DNA of 64,000 nucleotides from Welwitschia mirabilis (GCA_051453625.1 JBOZIK010000001.1:159473055-159537054), one strand, 5' to 3'. Positions 22,063 to 33,519 are shown, counted from the first letter of the stretch. Numbers and translations are program-made. Notes: generated by a model not told the origin, from the letters alone.

Positions 22063-23627
22063 TTACCTAAGTGTAGAAGTGCAGAAATACTAATTGGATC
22101 CTAGGACAATAGTAAGAGTAGCATAAAGAGCAATACTTGGAGTAAAAGGAAAGGATTTAGCATGATCATTCTCCCATTTGATTTGTTGCTCCTTATGTTA
22201 AACCATAGGTATCTCCAATAACTTACCAAAATGTTAAAGAACCTATTAGAGAAACTTCACATTCTCCTCCTTTTTTTTTCCCTTTCCCTCATCCTCCACA
22301 TTCTTCATCTTCTTCTTCTAGTAAGGCATTTCTAGCATAGGTGTTATAAGAATAGAAAACTTGAATTGGTAAATTATGAAGCAAAATGAGTAAAATTACA
22401 AGGATATCTCTCATAAACAACATGAGATAGTTAAAAAATTAGAACGACTAGTTTCTCATAGAAAATTGTTTAGTTAAAAATAGATTTTTTTGTATGCATG
22501 CTAACTTAAATTTTTTTGCATTATAGTATTTTTATAAGTTTGAAGTGTTTTGTATAAAGTATTTTTCTAGTTGTAATGAAATAAAAGACCATGTAATTAA
22601 AATATTTTAAAATGTTTTTAGCTTATTCTCAAAAGTTGTATTAAGTTTTTTCTATCTTTTAAGACTTTAAGGTTAAAACTTGGATTTGGTTAGGGGATAT
22701 CGCATTGGTATTTTAGGGAAAAAAAAAATTCTAACTTTATTTTTTTACTTTTCAAAAATTGGTTAAAAATTTTCAAAAGTTATATCATTTGCAATCTGCT
22801 TTCTCATTAGAGAAAAGAATGAATCCATAAGAATCAATTTTTAAAAGAGAAAATAAAGGCATTATGACCTTAGATGGAAGATTAGTTTATCTAATAACTA
22901 TAAAAGTTTCTTTCCTATGAAAGGTAAAGTATAATGGAAGAAAGATTTCGCTACAAGTTAAGAATCCATAATGTGAACGTTTTTAATCCTAATTAGCTTG
23001 AAAATAAGTTTGAAATAAATACATGGCTTTAATCAAATGAGACTTCTTTATCTTAAGCAACAAGTAGTAAGTAAATGGCATACTTAAGAAGTTGAAAAGA
23101 GTGAGAATGTAAAAATCATTAACAAGAAATTAGAAGCTCTAAAGTTTCATAATAAGGCATTGAAATGGTTTTTATAAGTATACCAAGTTATTGATTATTA
23201 TAAGCCTTAGGGATTATATGCACCAAACCAAGTTTGAGATGACAAAAAATATAAACCTCATAGTCATAAGAGGTATATATTAAATCTAGAATTAAATAAT
23301 TTGTATCAAGATAAAATTGAAAATAAGGGAAGAAAGAAAGATTAAAAATATTAAAACTTAAAATCCAATCAAATACAAAGTGATCAAATAAATCACAAAT
23401 CTCTTCATCTACGAATCTAATATAAAAGTTAATCATTAATATTTGGAAAATATTTAGGAAACATAGCTTATAATAAAACCCAAATATCTTTAAAAATCAA
23501 AGTTAATTAAGGAATAGATCAATAAAAATTATTGAAGAAAATAGAAAATAAAAGGAGATAAAAAGAAAATAATGGCTAAAACAAAAGAGAAAATAAGAGG
23601 AAATAAAATAATAAAGAAATGGAGAAG
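22063..23627. other. Region without gene; pyrimidine tract at 22265-22320
   Basis: Mostly A/T-rich sequence. At 22265-22320 the plus strand is nearly all C and T with repeated CTTCTT. The minus-strand 82-codon frame at 23188-23436 is rich in Phe, Tyr and Ile and shows no domain. Confidence 0.4.
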
Positions 23628-23692
23628 AAGACTTACCTTTAGAAAAAAGATAAGAAGAAGTGAATAAGCAAGGGTAAAATGGACTATTGTAG

Positions 23693-23708
23693 CCTTATTT
23701 ATATAAGG
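23693..23708 (-). promoter_or_regulatory. TATA-like palindrome of a possible minus-strand LTR
   Basis: CCTTATTTATATAAGG is an inverted repeat containing a TATA motif. On the minus strand it is followed about 60 bases later by AAAGGTAAGT (23631-23640), a good splice-donor match. The same layout, TATA then GGTAAGTGG, exists in the E5 LTR at 56270-56211. Whether this is an LTR of E5's family is unproven. Confidence 0.35.
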
Positions 23709-23880
23709 AATAAGGAATGTTAAGTGCTATTTAATGAGACATGAAGATACTAATGATTTGATAGTGAAGTGATGTTGACTTGACCTTTACACGATGTTGG
23801 CAAGTTGTGATGGAATTAAGGTGGATCCCTCCAAAGCAAATAAAATAGTTTTTAATATAAGATAGTTGTATTCTTCTAAT

Positions 23881-25280
23881 TAGATAACTCACATCACTTA
23901 TTTAGATTTATAAAGTCCACATCATTAGACCATGTAGTAAACCATGTAGTTTACAACATAAAGAAGTGTCACTATTATGACTAGGTAGCCCACAAAGCCT
24001 ATGGGAACCCACAGAGTCCACATAATTAGATGATGGAGCAAATGAAGTAGTTTGCAATATAAGGAAATGTTACTATTCTAACTAGGTAGCTCACATAGCT
24101 CATAGGAATTCATAGAATCAACATCCTTAGATCATGAAGTAAATAAAATAGTTTGCTACATAATGAGCTAACACTATTCTAACTAGCCAACTCACATGGT
24201 CCATAGGGATTTATAGAGTTCACATCATTATATCATATAGTAAATAAAGTAGTTTATAACATAATGAAGTGCCACTATTTTAACTAAGCATTTCACATAA
24301 CCCATAAAAACTCATATAATTGACATCATCAGATCATGAAGAATATAAAGCAGTTTGCAACATAAGCAGATGCAACTATTATAACTAGGTAGTCCACATG
24401 TGGTCGATAGTAATCCAAACATATACATCATTATATTATGAGAAAATAAATCAATAAGGATATTCCATTATTATGATTAGACATTCCACATATCGCAAAA
24501 AGACCCACAAAGTTCACATCATTTGATCATGAAGAAAATAAAGTAGTTTATAACATAAGGTGATACCGCTGCTCCTACTAGTAGCTCACATGATTAATAG
24601 ATATCTATAGGTTCATATCATTAGAGCATGATAAAATGTTAGTAGTTTTCAATATAAGGGAATATTATGTTTCTAACTAGGTAGTTCACATAACACATAG
24701 GATCTTATAGAATCTACATCATTAGGTCATGGAGAAGATAAAGTGGTTTCTAATATAAGGAAGCTCCATTACACTAATTAGGTATCACACATGACTTATA
24801 GAAAATCCCAGAGTTAATATTATTAGAACATGGAAAAAATAAAGTAGTTTGCAACATAAGGGGCACCACTGTTCTATCTAGGTAGCTTTTGTAGACTAGA
24901 GAAATCCACAAGGTCCACATCATTTACTTCTAGAGTAAATAAGACATTTTTCAACATAAAAAGGCATAATATCTTTGATCAGGAAATCCACATGACTCAT
25001 AAAAATTCACCAAGTCAACATCATTAGTTCATGGATTAAATAAAGTAGTCCCTAATATAATGGAACATCATTATTCTAATTAGAAATCCAAAATCCCATA
25101 AGAATCCATAAACATCTTTATTTCATGGATTAAATTATGTTTGCTTCAATATAAGAAGGTGCTACTATTCTTCCTAGGCAATTCTAGTAGTATATAAGAA
25201 CTCACAAAGTTGACATCATTAGCTCATGAACCAAATAAAATAGTCTCTAATATAAGTGAATTCCATTATTTTAACTTAAG
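23881..25280 (+). repeat. Tandem array, about 14 diverged units of ~100 bp
   Basis: Each unit carries, in order, TCACAT, CCATAGGAA(T/C)CCA, CACATCATTAGATCATG, AAATAAAGTAGTTTGCAACA, TAAGGAA and ACTATTCTAACTAGG. Units are head to tail, about 95 to 102 bp long, and differ from each other at many positions, so the array is old. It ends near ATTTTAACTTAAG. It lies directly upstream (minus sense) of the TATA-like site at 23693 and upstream (plus sense) of the E7 gag. It could be either an LTR U3 repeat or a leader repeat. Confidence 0.88.
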
Positions 25281-25955
25281 AGGTAATAGATGAAGATGAA
25301 CACTAAGAATAGTGATGCTCACATCATCATTCTATTAATTATTATCCTTATAATAAGGTATCACTATTCTAACCTAATTAGCTAAAGTAATAACATCATC
25401 AACTTAAGACCCTAAGAAGATCTATAGAAGGAAATCATAACAAAAGGATAACTATTTTTTCTAAAAGTGAATTTTATTTAAATAATACTAAATATTATTG
25501 TTAGTTAACAATGATAACAATAGTAGCTTTCTTATCATAACTTCTAAAGCTAATAAATTATTGGAAATTTAAGATATCAAAACCTAATTAATAGATAGAG
25601 AAGATGTGATGGCCTCTTAACAATGCATACATTTGGGTGATTATGAAGGGTCATGTGAATACTTGTATTACTACTTTGGAATAATGAATTAACAAAGCTT
25701 AACTATTATTTAAAGCTAATCATGTTAATTAAAAAGCCTTAGAAAAAGTAGCAAGTGATAAATTATACTTCATTATATATGTTCTAGGTTAGTGACCATG
25801 AAAATTATCCATTTTAGGACTATAAACTTAAGTCCATCTTTTCCTCTAGGCTTAAAAAACAAAATTTAAAAAGACAGTTCTTATAGTCCTTAGAGCTATC
25901 AATGTTGGACAATTTACATAGAAAGATGAATCAATGTGAAGATAAAATTCACAAC
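25281..25955. other. Region without recognisable feature
   Basis: No primer site or LTR end was found here, although an E7 leader would be expected just upstream of its gag. The 5' part of E7 may be deleted or displaced. Confidence 0.4.
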
Positions 25956-25959
25956 TTGC

Positions 25960-26700
25960 CTTAAACCACTACCTTTCGTGGAATGGAAGATTATGATCTA
26001 CTAGAATATGTTAAAAATTTAGATGTATGCTAGTCCTCTTAAATCTTATAAAGAAGCTTTAGAATGGTTACAATACATAAAAAACCATCTTAAAATTAAG
26101 AATATAGAAAGTAGTTTATGAAGTTACTATGTAATGATGTTTTTAATTAGAAATGTAGTAACATGATGAATCTATCTTAGTTCCTCAAAGAATGACTTGG
26201 CATACTAGTTAGATTTTAGTAAAGAATTTAAAAAATTATTTTCTCTATATTATTTCATCAAATATAAAATAATGCAATTCAAATATTTAAGATTAGAAGA
26301 AGTAATCTCGATGAATATTGAAATGAATTTTAGAAATTAAGGAAATATCATATACATTGTGACACAAAGGAACTTACAAATGATTTTATAAGGACTCTTC
26401 CACTAATACTATGGAATTGTTTTTACTCATTGAAACCAAAACCCCACAAGAAGCATATCAAAAAAATAATTGTCATATGAAGGCATAACAACAAATTTTT
26501 ATGATAGCTAAAATGGCTAGCATAATAGAATAACCTCACATCCACCATATTGAAATATTACATTACAACATTAGAATCAAGCACAAATAACAATGAAAAC
26601 TATATAGTTCCAACATACCACCATTATAAGAAGAAAGGACACATCATGAGAAACTGTTCAAATAAGAAGAAAATAACTAACTAAGTTTACCCTTAATCAT
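25960..26700 (+). pseudogene. E7 gag remnant (chromovirus type)
   Basis: Frames in sequence show MEDYDLLEYVKNLD-like wording near 25984, KSYKEALEWLQYIKNHL near 26050, and then LDFSKEFKKLFSLYYFIKYK at about 26212-26272. The last matches the gag core motif F-x-x-x-F-x-x-x-Y. A degenerate zinc knuckle reads HHYKKKGHIMRNC near 26620-26660; it keeps GH-x4-C but has His and Tyr at the two leading Cys positions. Stops occur throughout. It is the structural gene of the plus-strand chromovirus whose pol follows without interruption. Confidence 0.7.
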
Positions 26701-26769
26701 ACAAGTACAGAAATAAGCTTAAAAATAATCTTCACTATTATTCAAATATGTTTTATGTGAAACTAATGT

Positions 26770-27115
26770 TTTAGTTATTGATCTTAAAGAATCTTTAGAA
26801 AATAATCTTGTTTTATTTCTTATCAATAATGATGCTAGTGATATTTTATTTCACCCATAGTTGTTAACTATTTAAAAGACAAGATTAGAAGAGAACCTAG
26901 TTCCAAAGTTTAGGTTACATAAGATAAGGTAATAACATAATCTATTCTTTTTGAAATTAACATTCACAATTAATGATTTAAGCTTCACAAATAAGTTTTA
27001 TATCTTTGATATCCATAAATATGATGCAATATTAGGCATGTCCTTTATAAGTAAATATAATGTAAAAGAATCCTATTGAAAATGAACTCTTTTGATCCCC
27101 ACCCTTTCTAGAGGT
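26770..27115 (+). pseudogene. E7 protease remnant
   Basis: The active-site region reads INNDASDILFHP near 26826, where family members have DSGAS-x-x-F-I. The later strand reads IHKYDAILGMSFISKYNV near 27014-27072, a close match to the (Y)D-x-ILGM-x-W-L run of chromovirus proteases. The two halves are in different frames. Confidence 0.8.
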
Positions 27116-27219
27116 TAAATCCTCAAAAGGAAAAGGTAGGAAGAAAAAATCTCTATTTATCATAAAAAGAGAGATTGGTAAAGCCATAAGAGCAACATAG
27201 TTATTTTATATTATGGTGA

Positions 27220-28225
27220 CGAAGGATAACAAAGTCCAATTTCCAAAAGAGCTACATGAATTTCAAGAAGTATTCAAAGGAAAAATATGCTTACCATTAA
27301 AAAGAAAGATCCAACATACTATAGATATTATAACTACTATACAATCTATTTCTCATGCTTTGTAGTAATTTTTAGTTATTCAATTAAGGAAACTTAGGTT
27401 ACAAATAGAACAACTACTTAATAAAGGAAAAGTTAGGTCAAGCATATTTTCCTATTTTGCATTAACTATGATTAGTTAAATAACGTAATCATTAAGAATA
27501 AGTATAAATTGGCTTAAATTAATGACCTATATAATTAGTTATAGGAAGCAATAAATTTCACTAAGATAGATCTGAAGTTAGGGCACCATCAAATACACAT
27601 CAAGAAATGAGATATCCAAAAAATAATATTTAGAAATAGATATGGCTACTTCAAATTCACAGTAATCCATTTGATCTAATAAATTCCCTATCTGCATTCA
27701 TGACATTCATGATTAACATTTTTATCCTTACTTGGATTAGTCTGTGATTACTTTTATAGATGTTTGTCATTGTTTTTATGGATTATATTTTGGCATGTTC
27801 AAAAATTAAGGAGGAAAATATCCAACATTTGAAGATAGTTTTGCAATTTCATAAAGATNNNNNNNNNNNNNNNNNNNNNNNNNNNNNGTAAATTCTTTAA
27901 AAATTTAGTTAATTATTTATGCCATGTTATATTAAAGAAAGGTGTCTAGATGGATTCTGATAAGGTGTAAGCAATAAGAAAATGGGAAGATAACTTCATG
28001 GATGTAAAGAGTTTATTAGCTTTTATAGGATTTTATAGGTGATTCATTTAAAAGTTTTCCAAAATTGCAAGTTCACTAATGGATTTAACAAAGAAAAAAG
28101 TATCATTTCATTTTTATGATAGATGAATAGAGGCATTTCTTTGCATTAAACTTTTAATAACTTTAGCATTAATACTAAAAATTTCAAAAATGGATAAAGA
28201 GAGTATTAGAGTATTTCAATGAAAA
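27220..28225 (+). pseudogene. E7 reverse transcriptase remnant
   Basis: The RT entry reads FPKELHEFQEVFKGKICLPL near 27240-27300, followed by a decayed HTIDI run. Later blocks include LRISINW near 27495, a YGYFKFTV-like piece near 27640, and PYLD(Q)SV near 27730 close to the YxDD position. The connection domain near 28010-28200 reads SLLAFIGFYR, KFSKIASSLMDLTKKK and IEAFLCIKLLITLALIL. These are chromovirus-type RT and thumb/connection sequences. The catalytic YxDD itself is corrupted. A 29-N gap at 27859-27887 interrupts it. Confidence 0.8.
27859..27887. other. Assembly gap (29 N)
   Basis: Gap inside the E7 RT. Confidence 0.99.
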
Positions 28226-28229
28226 AGGA

Positions 28230-28570
28230 ATGGGTAATTGCATATGAGTAATAAAAACTTAATGAACATAAATGTAACTATCTCATACATGATTTGAAAC
28301 TATTACTCATTATCCATTTTTAAAGATAAGAGATACTATCTCCTAGGAGGTAATTTTCAAATAAAAACTAATTATAGAATCTCAAACAACCTCTTCTAAA
28401 CATGAGATAATAATAAAAGGTGGAACTCTTGATTAGAATATAAATTTAATCTTAATTACACACTAGGAAAAGAGAACAAAGTGGCTGATGCACTTAGCTA
28501 AATATGGTGTATGATGGTCTACACTATTAACTTAGAAATGGCCCAGAAGATTAAGGTAAAAATAACAAAG
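28230..28570 (+). pseudogene. E7 RNase H remnant
   Basis: The run HDLKLLLIIHFKD near 28290 matches the helix with the catalytic Glu of Ty3/gypsy RNase H, with Glu changed to Lys. YYLLGGNFQIKTNY near 28335 and LNYTLGKENKVADALS at 28451-28497 complete the fold. The last run is nearly perfect for the family. Confidence 0.85.
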
Positions 28571-28609
28571 GATAAATTGTCTAGAGAAATTTAAAAAAAT
28601 ATATTAAAC

Positions 28610-29420
28610 TAAGAATAAATTCATTCCTATCACTTAACCCTTGATGAGATGTTAATAAGAAATAGGAGGGTTTAAATTCCATAAGCACCATGGCATTAGC
28701 AATTTCTATGAAAGGCTCATAAAGTTTTATATGTAAGGCATCTCAGCTTATGACAATGATATTATTGGCCATAAATGAAAGGTCAAATAAAAGAATCCAT
28801 CAAAATGTACCTAAGTTCTTTTCATTCAAAGTTATGTATGATAGAAAGGTCAAATAAAAGAAAGGTCAAATAAAAAAATCCATCAAAGAATCCATAAATG
28901 AAAGGTCAAATAAAAGAATCCATCAAAATGTAATTAAGGGTATTAGTCCTTTATTAAATTCTTTTCATTCAAAGTTATGTATAATAGAAAATATGCAACT
29001 ACAATTACTTAGACAGATCCAATCTAAAAGAGAAAGACTATAAAGAATAAATCTAAAAAATGGAGAAAACTATCAAAAATATTCAAAAGGAATTACGAGA
29101 TTCCCAAGGTAAGTACAAAAAAATACTTTGATGAAAAATATTCCCATCAAATTTTCCAAATGATGATTAGGTTTTATTAAGACTAAATCTAGAAATAACA
29201 TCTCTAAATTGGAAAATATGGCAAGTTATCTCTTCAATTATGTGGACCTTTTTCCATTACATAAAGCATTGGTAAATTAGCTTATAAATTAATCTCTTCA
29301 CTACACAATCTCGTGTCACTCATTCTTCCATGTTAGCCTTTTCAAACTATATTATTCAAGAAATTTTAATAACTATATAGTTGATTACAAAAATATTTGG
29401 TAATAGTTAATTTGACTTTT
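28610..29420 (+). pseudogene. E7 integrase remnant with internal rearrangement
   Basis: The beginning (LTLDEMLIRNRR near 28640, then KAHKVLYVRHLS) corresponds to the N-terminal zinc-binding part. It is followed by a scrambled repeat (28771-28990) instead of the catalytic core. The C-terminal part is recognisable: QIQSKRERL near 29016, YKK-x-L-x-KNIPIKF near 29120-29160, and HSRVTHSSM-like wording near 29312, which fits the ...L-H-x-V-F-H-V-S-x-L end of chromovirus integrases. The core domain is therefore largely deleted. Confidence 0.7.
28771..28990 (+). repeat. Scrambled short tandem duplications in E7 integrase
   Basis: GAAAGGTCAAATAAAAGAATCC starts at 28778 and recurs three more times, whole or partial, by 28925. 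TTCTTTTCATTCAAAGTTATGTAT occurs near 28816 and again near 28960. The pattern suggests repeated slippage or repair using short homologies. Confidence 0.8.
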
Positions 29421-29424
29421 ACTA

Positions 29425-29615
29425 TGAAATCCATTAGAGTTAAAGATAAAAGAAAAACAAAATTAAGAGATAAAACCATCATAGATGTATTAATTAAGTG
29501 ATCTCACTTCATTAACATGGTTGAAAAAATAAAGAATTTATACAACAAATTTATCTAGAAATGTTCATTAATAAGGATGAATATTAACCTATTTTTAAAT
29601 ACTATGGTAGAGTAG
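29425..29615 (+). pseudogene. E7 chromodomain remnant
   Basis: At the end of integrase the frame reads VKDKRKTKLRDKTIIDVLIK, then a stop where chromodomains have Trp, then SHF. The TGA at 29499-29501 is one G-to-A change from TGG. This is the layout of the chromovirus C-terminal chromodomain (R-x-K-L-R-x-K-x-x-x-E-x-L-V-K-W). Such domains direct insertion to marked chromatin. The domain is cut short by the copia insertion at 29635. Confidence 0.75.
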
Positions 29616-29629
29616 GATGAGGATAAATA

Positions 29630-29634
29630 ATATG
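29630..29634. other. E3 target site duplication, left copy
   Basis: ATATG, identical to 37104-37108 on the other side of the element. Confidence 0.9.
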
Positions 29635-31032
29635 TATTGAAAAATTTAGTTTTGATGATTTCACTTGTCAAATATTTTATGATATTATGTATATAAATCA
29701 TTACAGAAACATTAGATCTTAATAAGTAGCACACCTTGCTAGACCTTCAAAGAAAAAATCTCATGAAAAGGATAAGATGCTAAACTGCAAAATCGATAGT
29801 TTGAAGACATCTGAAAAATTAAAGACATATTAATTGAAGATGTCTGAAAACATGAAAACATCTTACATGTACTAGAAAACAAGTGAAAGGCTAAAAGATG
29901 ACTATTATATTCAAGACGTCTAAACTAAAAGTTAAACTTGACATAGATGAAGACATCTATAAAGTTGAAGATGTTTACATTGAACCAAAACAAGTAACAA
30001 AGTAAATTTGATTCTAATTAATATCTTACATTTCAAGTAAGTAATGAACTTGTACATCACAGATTTATGATCACAAAGATCCAAGGATACTATAGTGTAA
30101 AATTCATTAGAATCTAGGCAAGTTAACTCAATATGTATACAAAACTAAAGACATTTGAAGTAAAGACATCTATAGAATTCAAGATGTATTGAACCAAAGT
30201 TCACATCAATTAAAAGTAAAGTTATAAGCCCAATGCATAGAAATTATCTATCCATTACATGGTACTTATAGAATCAAATAGCTATCTTTCAAGCTCAAAT
30301 GATTGGATTTTTCTCATCATTATAAAGCCTCAATGTTAAAAAACAAAGAAGAACTTTTAGCACTTAATTGATCAATTAGAAATATAAAGATTTCTTATCT
30401 CCTAATAAGTAGATCAAAAGAAATCTTGCACAATTAAAATTCTATCCTCATAAAGAATAAAGGCATCATTGTAAAGGAGCTATAAGCACTATTATCATTC
30501 ACTTTTTGGATTCTTATTATTGCATTCTTCATTCATACTTGTGACAGCAACAAAAACTTCAAGAATCTTGAATTTTCATTAAAGTAAATATTTAGGCTTA
30601 TTGTTGTATTACATTTTTATTTTAATTATGGACTATATCATTATTGAATGTTATTATAAATTCCATTCTTAAATATAGAACATATCATAAGGTAAACTTT
30701 ATATGGGTGTGCATTTGAAGTTATGCTTGTAAGTACTTGTTTGTGGTTAAGGTTATTGGTGAGTCAAAAAACCATTATTTCCTTAATAAGAAGTGTGTGG
30801 AGACTCTTATTTATTGTAAGGTTGGTGGTACACCAAAAAACCACTATTTTGTTATAGGTTAAGAATATCTAAAGGTGCAAATAGAAGCTACCATCTGTAT
30901 GTGGACAAACTAGCTAGGGAACCATGTTCTCCTAGTAAGATCTTTTATTTTGCATTTTCATTTTATTATTTAGTATAAATTTTATTTAATATAACTCATT
31001 CACTGCTCTTATCTAATTTCAATTAATTCTCA
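29635..31032 (+). repeat. E3 5' LTR
   Basis: It starts TATTGAAAAATTTAG, where the first bases were probably TGTT, and ends AATTAATTCTCA two bases before the primer site. It pairs with 35705-37103. Both copies hold a cluster of AGACATCT and its reverse complement AGATGTCT with variants, mainly between 29805 and 30171. Confidence 0.92.
29805..30171. promoter_or_regulatory. Cluster of AGACATCT/AGATGTCT octamers in E3 LTR
   Basis: Exact or near copies are at 29805-29812, 29838-29845 (inverted), 29914-29921 (AGACGTCT), 29951-29958 and 30164-30171, with weaker versions between. The right LTR has a matching set, and more copies lie at 35140-35215 before the PPT. Opposed copies can pair as hairpins in RNA or serve as protein-binding sites. 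Confidence 0.6.
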
Positions 31033-31034
31033 AG

Positions 31035-31050
31035 TGGTATCAAAGCAGGT
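31035..31050 (+). other. E3 primer binding site
   Basis: TGGTATCAAAGCAGGT, the initiator-Met-tRNA site with one change, lies two bases after the LTR. Confidence 0.9.
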
Positions 31051-31079
31051 ACTTATGAAAAGAAGTAAATTTCTTGAGC

Positions 31080-31720
31080 AGACTATGAAAGGGACACCAT
31101 CCATCAGACTTCTACTCTTTAAATAGACAAAATGTGCCTATTAAAAGATGAGGATACAAATGTTCTTACAATCTTATGAGTTTCAAGATTAAAGAAACAA
31201 AGAAGAAAGATTTATAAAAACTACAATATAGAAAAGGTGTCTAAAGAAGAAACTTATCTTGATCTCATAGTCATTGCACATTCTCAAGAAGAAAATGATG
31301 AAATAGGAGAAGTAGATGAAATAGATAACAAATGTGACACAAGTTTGAATCTTCAAGAAAAGTATGAAATAATTTTTAAAGAGTGTATTAAAATAGAGAA
31401 GATATGTATTAAAATGAAAAAGTTACTTTATACTCATGAAGAATCTTATGAATAAGAAAAGAATATTAATAATACTTTAGCTTCAAAAAACTCAGCTCTT
31501 AAAGCTAAGATTAATAGACTAATGTGTGAATTGAAGTTTATAAGAGAGAAACTATCCAATTTAAAGATTATTAATGAGAAATTAACCTAAGAAAAAAATA
31601 CATTAAATGTTATTCTTAAATAGGGTATATAATAGAATGACAAAAAGGCCTTATGACATAATGAAACTACAGTAAGCACTTCAACCTTTTTACTTGCAAA
31701 ATGGAATTACAAGCTAAGGT
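31080..31720 (+). pseudogene. E3 gag remnant
   Basis: A 72-codon open frame at 31237-31455 starts MSKEETYLDLIVIAHSQEEN and continues with EIDNKCDTSLNLQEKYEIIF. It matches the acidic stretch and helical linker of copia gag. The next 170 bases read as a heptad-like helix (ALKAKINRLMCELKFIREKL), a probable coiled coil. A zinc knuckle was not located. The gag start is unclear because frames upstream of 31237 are short. Confidence 0.7.
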
Positions 31721-31939
31721 ATCAATACTTTATTTATACAAATAATATTATTTGCTATTATTATTAAAATAGGGATCATTATTAGTACAAATATCCAATA
31801 AAATTTAAAAGCATGTATTATACTAGCAATGCCAAAAGGCCAAGTCGAATGGTACAATGTTTTATATAGGATAAATCAAGAAAAGTTTGAACACCAAAAT
31901 CAAAAACAAAACTTTTAGATAAAATAGCACTCAGAGTAG

Positions 31940-32480
31940 TAAAGAAACATGCATGGTATGTTGATAGTGATTGCTCAAGGCATATTATTAGGGATAAATC
32001 TAGCTTCACCACCTTGGTGGAATAAGATAAGGGATTTATAACCTTTTGAGACAACATAGAAGCATCAATCAAAAGTGTTGACACCATTGGAGTAGATAAT
32101 TTACCTAAGGTAAAATATGTATTTTTTATAGAAGTTTTGCAAAATAATCTCTTAAGTTTAAGTCAACTCTATAATTTGAATATTTCTCTTACTTTTACAA
32201 AGAATGATTATGTTATAAGAGAACAAAATACTATCAAAGTCTTATTTGCTAGAGTAAGAAAATCATATGTTTACATTACCACCTTGTAAGATATATCTAA
32301 CAATGGAAGTAAGTGTTTTATTAGTAAAATAGTTAAAGAAAAGATATGGCATAGGAATTTTAATCATGTGAATAAGGGCCTTCTCAAAATCTTATCTATA
32401 AAGAAATTGGTAAGAAGACTTCCCAAGTTTAAAAGCATTAATAATTAGTTTTATGAATCTTCTTAGAAAGGGAAACTAAA
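31940..32480 (+). pseudogene. E3 protease and GAG-pre-integrase remnant
   Basis: The active site reads AWYVDSDCSRHIIRDKSSF from 31951. The catalytic Asp is present, and the second residue of the D-S-G triplet context is Asp for Gly through a G-to-A change. NNLLSLSQLYNL near 32144 and IWHRNFNHVNKGLLKILS near 32346-32400 are the usual conserved runs before integrase, the latter holding the H-x-R-x-x-H motif. Interrupted by several stops. Confidence 0.85.
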
Positions 32481-32489
32481 AAATGTAAA

Positions 32490-33275
32490 ATTTGGTAAGA
32501 AAAATATTATCTCTACTAAACGTCCATTAGATATTTTGCATTTAGATGTTATTGTCCTTCATGTATAAAATTCTTAGGTAAGAAAAGGTATTATTTCATA
32601 ATTGTAAATGATTTTTCCTATTTTACATGGACAGCCATCCTTGCACATAAGGATGAGGCATTTAATGTTTTTTTAAAGTTATGCATCAGTTGCAAAATCA
32701 AAAGGGATATAAAAAAAAATNNNNNNNNNNGTAATGAATTCAAAAATGAAAATTTTAAAGAGTTCTATGAACAATTTGATATTCAACATTCATTCTTTGC
32801 TCTAAGAACTCCATAACAGAATGGAATAGTTGAAAGAAAGAATAGAGTTCTTAATGCTATGGTAAGGACAATGGTGCATTACAAAAAGGTATCATATCAT
32901 TTTTGGATAAAATCAATCAATATAACATGCTATGTTATTAATAAAGTTCTAGTAAGAAGATTTACCTCTAAAACCTCTTATGAGTTATCGTTAAATAGAA
33001 AACCTTTTCTTAATTATTTTTATTTATTTAATTCAAAATGATTTATTCTAAATAAAAGAGGCAATTTGAGAAAATTTGATTCAAAAGTTATTGAAGGAAT
33101 TTTTCTAGAATATTCTATTTTTAGTAAATCTTATAGAGTATCTAATAAAAAAACCCGTGTAGTTGAAGAAATCATAAATGTCAAAATAAATGATATTAAG
33201 ATTACTCCTATGAATGTAAAAATGGATTATGTTTCTATGCAAGCTATTCAACCCTCTAAAGAATCTCAAGTTTAA
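32490..33275 (+). pseudogene. E3 integrase remnant
   Basis: The core starts RPLDILHLDVI near 32523, followed by DFSYFTWTAIL near 32608. The next segments read GNEFKNENFKEFYEQFDIQH near 32731-32790 and QNGIVERKNRVLNAMVRTMV at 32817-32876, which includes the catalytic Glu. A TAA at 32814-32816 stands where relatives have Gln, a single C-to-T change. The C-terminal part (KVIEGIFLEYSIFSKSYRVS from 33085) contains the usual G-x-F-x-GYS-like run. A 10-N gap at 32721-32730 falls in the core. Confidence 0.88.
32721..32730. other. Assembly gap (10 N)
   Basis: Gap inside the E3 integrase core, right after a poly-A run. Confidence 0.99.
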
Positions 33276-33519
33276 TCTGATAGTGAGTAAAAAAAGGAAG
33301 AATAATCCAAAAAAGAATAATTCATCAACCGTGATAAAACTAAAGAAAAGTCCCTTAATAAGAACATTATAAGAAGTCCTTATAAAGGCATTCAAACTAG
33401 AAGCCATACTATAGAATTTTGTGATTATGATTCTTATATCTCTCAAGTTAAATCCAAATATTTCAAAGAAGTAAAAAATGATGAACATTAGATGATTGCT
33501 ATGCAAGAAGAGCTTAATT

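Noticed and set aside
33105-33506. 133-codon minus-strand frame
   Set aside because: It is antisense to the copia integrase C terminus and downstream linker, whose plus-strand reading has clear family motifs.
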